Notes under the pieces: model-generated
Database searches by the model: none
Told to the model about the DNA's origin: nothing
What the model saw: only the letters and a program-made list of their open reading frames with translations
Source of the DNA: Phialocephala subalpina
Lineage: Eukaryota > Ascomycota > Leotiomycetes > Helotiales > Mollisiaceae
NCBI GenBank assembly: GCA_900073065.1
Contig: FJOG01000014.1
Span: 670,803-734,802 of the forward strand
Direction: 5' to 3'
Length of the DNA: 64,000 nucleotides
In this document: in pieces, positions 55,038 to 64,000 of the stretch
Layout of the letters: the number at the start of each line of letters is the position of its first letter
How positions within the stretch are numbered: position 1 is the first letter of the stretch
Made by a program: the position numbers and the translations under genes

Positions 55038-55348
55038 CTTGAAGGATCGTGTTGTCGCAGAAGCTCGTGTAGCTGTAAAGACCGTATCGCAGCGTTATAA
55101 TCTTGCGCTACACCTCGGCAGGTTTCAAATCATCGTTGTGGTGTTGCGGCAGCACAAGCTTGTTGACATTGCGATTTCCGACAAAATAATAGAGCGCCTG
55201 GAAGACGCGAGCCTCGCGCTAGGTCATTTCGAGACTAGCCAGGGTACGTCAACCGATCGTTATCACAAGGCAGCGATAGGTACATCTACAGTTTCGAAGT
55301 CCTGTCCACCGGTCAAGAAGCACAACTCTCTCGACTACTACCGAAATC
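55038..55348. promoter_or_regulatory. Shared divergent promoter of NDC1 and PEP12
   Basis: 311 bases separate the two start codons, so both promoters must lie here. No named element was identified; inferred from orientation. Confidence 0.55.
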
Positions 55349-56217
55349 ATGTCTTTCGATCAATTATCATCGCTGGAGTCGCAGCCAACGACTATGCGAC
55401 GCCAGGATGATCCGCAATACGCAGACGATCCGGAGTTCCAGCGCCTTTCGCAAGAGCTCATGACGAAGTTATTCACATTGACTGGCAACATTTCAAGGCT
55501 TTCAAATGAAGTGGCATTGTTGGGCACGAGAAGAGACACAGAGCGAGTGCGTGAAAGGGTTCACGACCTGCTTGAGGACTCGAAGGATACCTTCAAAGAG
55601 GTTGGCGAAGGAGTTAAGAAGATACAATCATGGGAGGATGTCAGCGTAAGAGGCTTCTGGAATAAAGGGCTTAAAAGTGCAGGCTAACTAGGCTTCAGCC
55701 ATCACAAAAATATACCCAGCAGAAGCTTGCACGAGAATTCCAAAACAATCTATCAGAATTCCAGGGCGTTCAGCGTCAAGCTCTCGAGAAGCAACGGTCA
55801 TCAGCATCAGCTGCCCGAACAGCATTGGAGGAACACCAGTCACCTAGCGCCGAGGGCAGCAATACTTTCGGGCAGCAGCAGTCTCAGGAGCAGCTACGAC
55901 TGGCTTCGCAGGACGAAGTGGACTTCCAGGACTCTTTAATCGTAGAAAGAGAGGCCGAGATCCGAAATATCGAGCAGGGTGTCACGGAATTGAATGAGCT
56001 CTTCCGGGACGTTGCACATATTGTCAATGAGCAAGGGGTCATACTGGACACCATCGAAGGAAACGTTGACAGAACCAGAACGGACACGAGAGGTGCGGAT
56101 CTGGAATTGAGGAGCGCTGCAAGGTATCAGAGAAATGCACGGTCGAAGGCATGCTGCTTGCTGTTGATCCTGGCCGTCATCCTCACAATCATCATTCTTG
56201 CAGCAACCTTGGGATGA
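55349..56217 (+). CDS. PEP12: Endosomal Qa-SNARE, PEP12/syntaxin-7-like
   Basis: Two exons, 55349-55645 and 55699-56217, phase 0, giving 271 residues. The N-terminal part is a helical Habc-type domain (FQRLSQELMTKLFTLTGN, about residues 29-46). The SNARE motif runs from about residue 178 to 240, with the zero-layer Gln at 211 in VNEQG, followed by a basic stretch (RYQRNARSK) and a C-terminal membrane anchor (about 251-270). This is the t-SNARE layout; sequence type (EREAEIRNIEQGVTELNELF) is that of Pep12/syntaxin 7/12. It drives fusion at the late endosome or prevacuole. The intron (53 nt) has GTAAGA, GCTAAC and TTCAG. VAM3 is the alternative orthologue call; filamentous fungi often have one Pep12/Vam3-type protein. 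Confidence 0.9.
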
Positions 56218-57096
56218 AATGTTACGAGTAGGCTGTGGATGTACAGTATTGTTTAGAGGCGTTGGGCGTTTTCGATGAGCATACCATTCCTCCTTCGAGC
56301 TTCATTTGTTCTGCCTGGTGCTGCATTGCGTTGTTTCAGTGGAAGAGAAGATCCGCTGGGTGTAGGGTGATGTTGATAGTTACTTAGATCATGTTAAATA
56401 TTGAATGGAGCATTTCAACAGATGTTCGTTGGTCATCATGGCATGATTCCAGTCCAAGTAGACAAGTTAACATTCTTGTGCTTTTCTCTGATCTCTATCA
56501 GACGGATTTGAGACTCAGAGGCGTCCTCCAGAAACTCCTCACACTCGCCGTACAATTTGGCTGCCAACTTGACGAACAACTACGCAGTCATCCAGCCTAT
56601 GCAATGGATCATATACGTACTGGCAAATGACGGCATGGTCAATTACCGCTATCACCACAACTAAGCGTCTTATGAAAATAGCCTCACCAATAAAACGCTC
56701 GCCTTGCAGTTAACAAAGATCTTGGGGTTCATGGACATCAACAACTCCCTTAATGTCCTCGAGGAAGACGGTGCTTGAAAATGAGATGGCAGCAATATGA
56801 ATAAATAGAGCTGTTCGTTTTGAAACAAACACTTACAACTGCGTAGACCCTATTTATATAAATTATACAACCCTCAAACATCATCTAAAGCAGATTGTCC
56901 CATACAAAATGAGTAACTGAGACTTGGTCACACTTTCCAACCTCCCAGAATCGCCAAGGATTTCCTAGAAACTCCCCCTGACATCACCGCCACACAAGGC
57001 TCTGGTTTCACTTGCCGAACGCGATTCTGCCGCGTCTTCTTATTCAACCAAGATCCAACTTTCGACATCCTCAAAATCCACACTTTCACATCAAAG
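56218..57096. other. Intergenic region before RTT106
   Basis: 3' flank of PEP12 and promoter of RTT106. No gene, RNA or repeat recognised. Confidence 0.55.
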
Positions 57097-58598
57097 ATGG
57101 CGGTCTTGTTGGATGAGAAAAGTCTGCAGGAGGCATTTGAAACGCGACCAGATATTGCAGGCGCTATTCGAAATGCAGCAGCCGGTAAGCATAAATTTCC
57201 AAGCCTTGCGAGAACCACGTTGCCATGAATCTAAACCTCCAACTATTTTACATGGATACGCCTCTGACAGTGTCCTTATAGCTGGCCCACATTACGCCGA
57301 ACTTTTCAACCAAATCAGTTTGCACGTCTGTGGCCTTACAGCCGCTAATTCGGAGCCAGCGACCAAAAAGCGCAAACTTGATGAAGGCCTCCCAGGCCGA
57401 CCTGCGATAAATGGAACGAATGAACATACCGCTTCGCGCGGAGGATCAGCTGCTGCTACAGGCGAGGATCCAGTCCTTCTTGAAATCAAGGATATTTCAG
57501 TTGTGATACCACAGAGGAAGAAATATACCCTATGCCTTACCAAGGACCACCTCTACGCACGATTACCAGACTCCAAGGAACCAGTTGCAGGAATTAGTTT
57601 TGCCTGGAAAGATATCGGTATATTGAAACCACTTCTGTGTGTTGATCTGTACTAATAAGTGCCTTTAAGACTACGCATTCTGTCTCCCCGTCCCCGAAAA
57701 GACCCAAAAACAATACAATTACATCCTCTTTCCCAAAGATTCCACCATATCCCCCTCCAAACCCGCGGCAAATACCCCTCCAACCCCCGAACCCATCGTC
57801 TTCACCATCCCCGACAGCGCTCCCAAACCCGGCACCATAAGCGGACTCGAAGCCGCCACCGCCTCCTCAGTCTCCGACGACTACAAAACACTTTTCGACT
57901 GGGCGGTTTCTGGACGATTGAAAGCTGCTGGGAAATCTACGAAGATTGTGCAGGCGGATGAGAAGTTGTTTGCTTCGGAGCAGAGACAGGCGCATAGACC
58001 GGGCGAGAAAGCTGTTCATGTTAAGGCGTTTAGGGGATCGAAAGATGGATATCTTTTCTTCTTGCCGAATGGGATATTGTGGGGATTTAAGAAACCGTTG
58101 TTGTTTTTGCCGCATGAGAGGATAGCCGCAGTGAGCTATACGAGCGTGTTACAGCGAACTTTCAATCTTTCGGTAGAAGTCGACACCACTATGCCCGGAG
58201 GCGGGGAAAGCATTGAGGAGTTTGAGTTCTCGATGCTGGATCAGGAGGACTTTGATGGGATAGATGGATTTGTGAAGAGGCATGGTTTGCAGGATAAGAG
58301 CATGGCGGAGCAGAGGAAGGCAAAGAGGCTGAACGTCAACGTGGTGAAAGATGAGGATGGCAATGTTGTTGGAAACGTTGAGGCAGGAGAACTGGAAAAG
58401 GCTGCTTTGGAAGCTGGTGGACAGGAGGGTCTTGACGAGGATGATGACGAAGAGGAGGAGGACTATGATCCTGGGAGTGAAGGAGAGAGCGAGGGCTCAG
58501 GAACAAGTAGCAGTGAAGAGGACGAAGATAGCGAAGGCGGCGGGGCTGCAGATGAGGACGAAGAAGACGATGATGAAGAAGGGGCTGATAACTTGTAA
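57097..58598 (+). CDS. RTT106: Histone chaperone RTT106
   Basis: Three exons: 57097-57184, 57282-57617 and 57670-58598, giving 450 residues. The N-terminal helical segment (MAVLLDEKSLQEAFETRP) matches the dimerisation region. It is followed by the double PH-like module with family strings ISFAWKDI, FCLPVPEKTQKQYNYILF, KAFRGSKDGYLFFLPNGILW and FEFSMLDQEDF (about 55-330). The C-terminal 70-80 residues are a long Asp/Glu tract, typical of histone chaperones. RTT106 deposits H3-H4 (H3K56-acetylated in yeast) behind replication forks and represses histone genes. Introns are 97 and 52 nt with CTGAC and TACTAAT branch sites; phases confirm the joints. Confidence 0.9.
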
Positions 58599-59624
58599 GA
58601 GATATGAGTTGTGAATAGATATTTGAAATAAGCATCATGTCACACAAAAGCACAAGCAGGATCTCTATTACTCAAGAGGAGGTTTATTCCAAATCACTCA
58701 TCCAGTATACCTTCTTTCCATCCTCTCTCGTCGGCCAAAGTTATGAAGCACCATAGACGCAGATGCATACCCACAGAAAGCCCCAGCCCGGCTAGGACAT
58801 CGAAAATTGGCCCAGAAATCCACCTCATCTCGAGTCCATTAGCCAATCCTCCGCCTCCGACCCGTTTCTGAAGCATAGCATTTGATGTGATGTTGATTAT
58901 GTCTAATGTACCGACGTTCTTTCTCACAGCATTGTGTGGCAGGCACTCATAGACCCAATATCTCAGAGTTAGTCTTCCTATTCAAGCACTTCAAACAGTA
59001 GAGGAGAATGTCCCAGGAATCTTGGGACATTCGTTGCTCTCGAAAAAGAGGGGAATATAGGTCTGAGAAGGTGTGCTTGCCTGATAGCAGGGTTATTACT
59101 CCTTGTCAATGTTGTCATGACGCTTCTAATAGGTTAGCTTGACAGCGGTATAGGACGTCAAGTCTGAAACTAGGAAGCATCCTCACATGTCACCAAGCAT
59201 TCCCGAGGAGAGTGGTATAGGGGTTGTAAAAGGTTGTGCTTTTGCTGAGGGGTCTACCATATACCGATATGAAGATAATACATCTTGTAGAGGTCTGGTT
59301 CACGGATCTTGGCCCCAAATGATCATACTATATTATACAACCCAGAACCTTCTTCGTAGATGACCAACACCGGCCAAGATAAGATACCCAGGGCCATGTT
59401 CCAAGAAATTGCACCCGTCTACCCAGAAACGCCGTCTCTATGTCCGATGCAATTCCTGTATCTTATTCGATTCCCAATCCAGATCTTTGTCCGTGATACC
59501 AAGCCCAACACCTCATATATGAATGCTGCATCAGTCCAAAAGACTGCACCTGTCGGATGAGCTATCCCAAACTCCTTTCTAGTAAGATCAAATATTTTGC
59601 CGTGAACTCCGTTCTTTCGTTGTT
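58599..59624. other. Intergenic region between convergent genes
   Basis: 3' flanks of RTT106 (+) and the SIW14-like gene (-). No feature recognised. Confidence 0.55.
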
Positions 59625-60898
59625 CTACCAAAGTAGAATCGTGGTGATCCAAATTGACAGCACAATGGCAGCCAAAATGAAGAACTTTGCCATCCGTTCG
59701 TCAGGAGCAACTGGCCCTCGTCGGAGGCGTTGTTCTCGTCTGGTGAACAGGCCTGACAAACTTGCAACCTGGTAGTTGGTGATGTACTTCACGTCACAAT
59801 CTCTAATGTCGTATTAGTAAACTTGTCTCGGATAAGGTCAGGACTTCCAAGAGCAAAGAAAAGTCTGTGGAAGAGAAGTTGGACACTTACCGAACTTTTG
59901 GCTCCGCGAAACCGGAATACTCCTCGATGATTGAGTCAACGTTCCAGCCAGCGACATGTCTCATCGCCGCAACAGCACAGCCAGTTCTATGCTTGCCATG
60001 ATTGCAATGAATGAGGATAGGATGGTTCTCTTTCTCAAGAACGACTTCCATGATTGACTGCATGATTTCGTCGGGGATGTCGACCTTCTTCGTGCCTTGC
60101 ATGTCGATGACAAGGTGACGGATGCCATTTTGCTTCATGAAAGCCTCAAACTCTGGAGGGAAGTCTTTCTTCACGAGAGAGCTGTCTCAAGTCAGGATCT
60201 GATCCTCGCAGGATTGGCACGTCCACACTTACAGAACCGTCTTGAGACCTAGAGTGCTGAGGAAGTTGAAGTCTTCTTCTCTATATCACCAGTATGTTAG
60301 TAAAAATGTTCCAACCATTCTGGGAGATTGCGGCCATGTTTGCTGAGGAATGAGACACAGCTCATGAGCATGGAGCAGGCTCATGCCTCAAAGCTTAGGA
60401 AGATTGTCGAACTGAAGGGCTGAAGGCTTACCCAGGGAATGAGCTGCGATAGACGCCGTTGATAACTTTGCCAAAATTGATGGGTCGTTCATCGGTCTTT
60501 GCTTTGGTTGATGAACGCGCCTTCTGAAGAACCGAAATGGCTACTATTGTTAGTTGTGAACCATCTTCAAAACGTCTGCTTGGCGGCATACTTTGCTTTT
60601 CTCTCTCCTCTAGGCTCGCTGGGAACAGGCTATTGATGTCCTTGCCAAGATCAACAACTACCGGTTTGAAGAGAACCGGGACGTTTGCAGTTGCGCCGGC
60701 TTTTGATTCACCTCCTTTGGGACTTTCTTCCTCCAATTCATCACCACTCGTGCTTCGCGACTCCGGGATCTGGATAAGTCCAGGATTCACGACGTTCTGT
60801 TCCTCCACAAAAGCTCTCGAGCGCCTAGAAACGAGGTTTTGGTTTTGCGCCTTCTCCCTCCCCTCCTTTGGCTGCCTAGAAGACGTGCTCTCGTTCAT
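59625..60898 (-). CDS. SIW14: SIW14-type atypical dual-specificity phosphatase with C-terminal membrane anchor
   Basis: Five exons on the minus strand: 60898-60592, 60540-60432, 60280-60233, 59891-60181 (read downward) and 59802-59625, giving 310 residues. The third exon is only 48 nt. The phosphatase domain spans about residues 125-270 with GVYRSSFPG, FLSTLGLKTVLSL and the catalytic loop HCNHGKHRTG (Cys214, Arg220). Yeast Siw14 removes the 5-beta phosphate of inositol pyrophosphates and affects stress signalling. Unlike the yeast protein as I know it, this one ends in about 20 hydrophobic residues (291-310, KFFILAAIVLSIW...) directly at the stop, a tail-anchor layout. The 51-nt intron at 60541-60591 is stop-free and in frame, so its removal is likely (GTATGC, ACTAAC, TAG) but not certain. 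The N-terminal 100 residues are disordered. Confidence 0.85.
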
Positions 60899-62143
60899 TC
60901 TGTTCGCGACTCCCCGTTGCCGTTTTCTGTACAGTATATCTCTCCCGCAGTTCGAATTGATATCCAGCGCGCGACCGGCAGTTGGGTTTGGGTTCCCAGA
61001 GTTCTTCTTCGAAGCTGGAACTCAACGAAGAGCGCGATTGCGCTGACGATTCGTGCGAGAGACGAGCATGGTCGTGGTCTCCTGATGAGGGTCGGCGGCC
61101 GGGTTTGGGTGTTCTCGATGAGATGAGGAGGAAAGAAAGAGCAAGCGGAAGGTCTGGAGATCCAGCTCTTGAGTGTGTGCAGTGCTAAATCATAGGGTCC
61201 CAAGTATGAAAAAAAGTTGGATGAGCGAGCCGGTAGCCGAGACTTGCACCTTAGAGGCAAGCGGCAAGCGCTTTTTAGCTCGTAGCCTCCTACCTCGTCA
61301 TAATATCATCAACGCGATATCGGACGGACATAGGAATTATCCACGGTTCTGGTGAATCAACGGCGGAATTTTGAAGACGAACGTATGTTTGGGGCAAAAA
61401 ATGCTGACAATGTCGACGCGAGCCTCAATGGTCAGGATATGCAGGTTTCCCTATCCCTCCCTATTGGAGCTCTTTCATTGGTGCAAACTTCCAATTACGT
61501 GCATGAATAACATCATTTCCCCTTAGCGTACCTATTTTCAGAAAGCCTCACTTTTGCAATTGGTGATGCAACCAGTAAGACTTCAATGATTTCGATGTCC
61601 ATTCACCAGCCTTATCATTTGACTCTTTATGACACGCCTTAAGCATTCTATAGGGAGCCACCAGGAGTAGCATCGTATTCCTGCAATATCCATGCAATAA
61701 CTTAATATTTGCCACCTGGCTCTGCCCAGTGGCATTCCTGCTTCTGACGTCCTTTGCTATTCTAGAGTTATTACAATGTCCCAGCTCCCAATCATCTTCC
61801 ATCAAGCTGCTAAGTCCTATGCCAAGATTGTATACTGACCCTGTATTTCCCAAGTACTGACAAGTAGCTCTTTTACCTCAGGCCCAGTTGATGGAGATTT
61901 GGCTCTCGTTGCAATGTCCCTACTTCCAACAGTACTTTCGAGAGTCACCAAGTAAGAGGCGTAGAACCGATTCCAGAGACGATCGTCCCTACCGGTGATC
62001 CGGTATACTGCCACTCAGGTTTGACCAGTACAGGCCATGTCCCAGAGAATAGCCCAAAATCGACCTTGTGAATCGGCATAGTGTTGGTGTTGATTTGTAC
62101 AATAGCAGAGCAATCGGTGCTCATACATTATATTTACATATTC
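60899..62143. other. Intergenic region between SIW14-like and PPR genes
   Basis: Promoter of the SIW14-like gene and 3' flank of the PPR gene (both minus strand). A minus-strand frame at 60895-61260 overlaps the SIW14 leader and has no motif. Nothing else recognised. Confidence 0.55.
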
Positions 62144-64000
62144 TTACAAATATTTTTTCGGTGACATTGAGCCTAACATCCAATCATGGCGCCTGATGCC
62201 CACATCTGGACTGTCAAGTATCTTCTGCAGAGATTCCATCACGTATTCCAAGTCCTCTTCGCTTGGTTCCCATTTCGATCTGATTTCCTCCCAGACGGCA
62301 AGAGTTCTAGACTTTCCCGAGCACTTCGCAAAAGCCCTAAGTACCCATGCCCCTATCCACCTATTTATGCACAAGTCCTCGGAATTGGCATCCAAACCCT
62401 CTAACAATGATTTATACACATTATCCAGCCTGTTTTCGGTCCAGTGAGTGTAACGAATGCCGCCATGAGCGACGAATCCTTTGAGGACGGCTACAAAAAT
62501 GGCGCCGTGAAGATGAAGTTCGAAATACTTCATTTCATCCAACAATCTCGCCGTTCTCTCGAGGTCTCCAGCATTGACAGCGAAATAATGGATCAAAATC
62601 CGATAGGTCTGCAGATCAGGGGCAATGATGGATTTCGCTTGATATTCTGCTCTCTTGTCTTTGTTGAATTTTGCAATTTTACCCCATGCCTTCAGTGTAT
62701 TGTTGATCTCTCGACGGGCCTTGTAGTCGCGAGGCGGAAGTTGTGATTCGGATCGCTCCAGGTGAGCTTTTTTCATGCGCTCATAGACATTTTCTGCGGC
62801 TTGCGGTTCGTTTGACTTGATCAAAGCCGAAATCATGGCATTCAAAACAACCGTGTCGACGATCTCTCCTGCTTCAATGAGTTCCTTGTAGGCTGCGCGA
62901 GCACCATCTCCACTCCTTTTTTGCCCATAGTAGAAAATCTTGCTCGTGTGGTGATACCGGTTCCATTCGAGGCCTCTCCTTTCCATCTCTTTATATATCA
63001 TTTCTGCAAGAGTGAACTTGCCAGCCTTACACGAAACATCAAACAGAACGTTGAAGGTAGCGTTATCTCCCTTGACTCCTGCTACGTGCTCCATCTCTCG
63101 CCACATAGTAAGTGCTGCTTCCACCTCTACTTCTGTAGACCTAGCAACGTATCGGGAGACGAAAGAAAGTGCGCTGGTCCATTCAGAAACACTCAGAGGA
63201 ATAGCTGCTTGCTTCATATCATCTAAGACAGACATATATCTGAGCATCGAGACTTCGTCCTTGCGCTCAACAACTGCGAGATGGTGGAGCATTTTATGCC
63301 GAATTTTGGCACAAAGGTAGGGAGCCCGCGGTTCTGGAAGAGCTTGGTATAGCTCAAAGATGTGTTTGGGAGTGTTAGACCATTTTTTCAATCCTGCCTC
63401 GAGATCGTCCAGCTTCTTCTTGGTCTCTTCGTCGGCAGGCCAAGCGTAATTGGGAGGTGGCCACTCGTCTTCCAGCTTCTCAGACACCGTGAGATGTGGC
63501 CCATCACTTGGCTGGTATAATTTTGGAAGCTCCAATAGAGGGAGCTGGTCCGTATATGAGTCTCCCGTGTACTGATCCACCAATTCCAAAAGTTCTTCTC
63601 GGGTTCGATTGGGCTCTGGTTCAACATCGTCTGGAAGCTCCTGTTGAGCATCGCTGATGTACTTTCGACGCTGAAACGTAGTATTGACTGTCTGGGGGTT
63701 CTTTATTTGTACTGAAGGCCTTCGAGAAGAGAAAAAAGGTCGAGGTTGCGTGCATGTCGAGCGGTGTTTTGGACAATGGCCCGCATTCGTGATGGCATTG
63801 AGGAACCACGCTTCGATTTCTGTAGCAGACGACGGTATTGATCGGAAGGATTGACGGCGACCTATTCTTTTGAGTCGGGGACTGCTTGCTCGGAAGCAAT
63901 CGATGGGATAGAGGAAAGGTAGGAACTGTCTCGACGCTACCTTCGACAGCTGCAGGAAAGATCCGCTCGTCGGAGGGTATGAGCTGCAAAGGAAGGACAT
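62144..64000 (-). CDS. Mitochondrial pentatricopeptide-repeat (PPR) protein, reaching window edge
   Basis: Uninterrupted frame of 618 residues whose first ATG coincides with the last base of the window, so the real start may lie outside. The N terminus is basic and poor in acidic residues (up to about 95), fitting a mitochondrial targeting sequence. From about residue 290 on there are helical hairpins of PPR type, such as DNATFNVLFDVSCKAGKF, LAEMIYKEMERRGLEWN, VVLNAMISALIKSNEPQAAE with NVYERMKK, and LQTYRILIHYFAVNAGD. PPR proteins bind organellar RNA and control its processing or translation; the target cannot be read from sequence. No intron is needed. Relation to a specific named fungal PPR protein is not claimed. 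Confidence 0.8.
   Translation of the reverse strand: MSFLCSSYPPTSGSFLQLSKVASRQFLPFLYPIDCFRASSPRLKRIGRRQSFRSIPSSATEIEAWFLNAITNAGHCPKHRSTCTQPRPFFSSRRPSVQIKNPQTVNTTFQRRKYISDAQQELPDDVEPEPNRTREELLELVDQYTGDSYTDQLPLLELPKLYQPSDGPHLTVSEKLEDEWPPPNYAWPADEETKKKLDDLEAGLKKWSNTPKHIFELYQALPEPRAPYLCAKIRHKMLHHLAVVERKDEVSMLRYMSVLDDMKQAAIPLSVSEWTSALSFVSRYVARSTEVEVEAALTMWREMEHVAGVKGDNATFNVLFDVSCKAGKFTLAEMIYKEMERRGLEWNRYHHTSKIFYYGQKRSGDGARAAYKELIEAGEIVDTVVLNAMISALIKSNEPQAAENVYERMKKAHLERSESQLPPRDYKARREINNTLKAWGKIAKFNKDKRAEYQAKSIIAPDLQTYRILIHYFAVNAGDLERTARLLDEMKYFELHLHGAIFVAVLKGFVAHGGIRYTHWTENRLDNVYKSLLEGLDANSEDLCINRWIGAWVLRAFAKCSGKSRTLAVWEEIRSKWEPSEEDLEYVMESLQKILDSPDVGIRRHDWMLGSMSPKKYL

Overview
The window looks like nuclear DNA of a filamentous ascomycete (Pezizomycotina, possibly Leotiomycetes; the class is a guess from general flavour, not a search). 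The reasons are many short spliceosomal introns (mostly about 46-110 nt) with CTAAC/CTGAC-type branch sites close to the acceptor, well-spaced genes with no operons, and ascomycete families such as PAR32-like, CIA1, NDC1, RTT106, SIW14, MHYT-domain and ACH1 proteins. No transposon, tRNA or rRNA gene, CRISPR array or virus-derived gene was recognised. One run of N (43139-43734) is an assembly gap.

Layout. Left part (1-12.5 kb): a PAR32-like protein (+), a 3-kb empty stretch, actin-related protein ARP1 (+, four exons), a Tcp11/SOK1-type protein (-) and a secreted Ser/Thr-rich wall-type protein (-). From 12.5 to 21.3 kb no gene of a known family is visible; this interval holds two tandem repeat families (15.65-16.25 kb and 17.1-17.85 kb) whose minus-strand copies look like repeated exon-intron units, and it is the most unusual part of the window. 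Then come an aquaporin with a long N-terminal tail (+), a steroid-5-alpha-reductase-like membrane enzyme (-) divergent from a POF1-type NMN adenylyltransferase (+), and a large disordered protein of unknown function (-).

After another empty stretch (29.2-34.9 kb) come an RGS-domain protein (+) with a second reading frame only 66 bp behind it, the Fe-S assembly WD40 protein CIA1 (-), a disordered protein cut by the assembly gap (+), and an MHYT-domain membrane protein (-). The right part is dense: a small unknown gene (-), acetyl-CoA hydrolase/CoA-transferase ACH1 (-), nucleoporin NDC1 (-) divergent from endosomal syntaxin PEP12 (+), histone chaperone RTT106 (+), a SIW14-type phosphatase with a C-terminal membrane anchor (-), and a PPR protein (-) that runs to the window edge.

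The genes are mostly unrelated housekeeping functions (cytoskeleton and dynactin, NAD synthesis, Fe-S assembly, acetyl-CoA metabolism, nuclear pore, vesicle fusion, chromatin) and do not form a pathway cluster. Exon structures were worked out by eye from splice signals and reading-frame continuity. Notable results are two GC-AG introns, one intron whose only fitting donor is GTTTTT, and several introns or candidate introns that are multiples of three without an in-frame stop.
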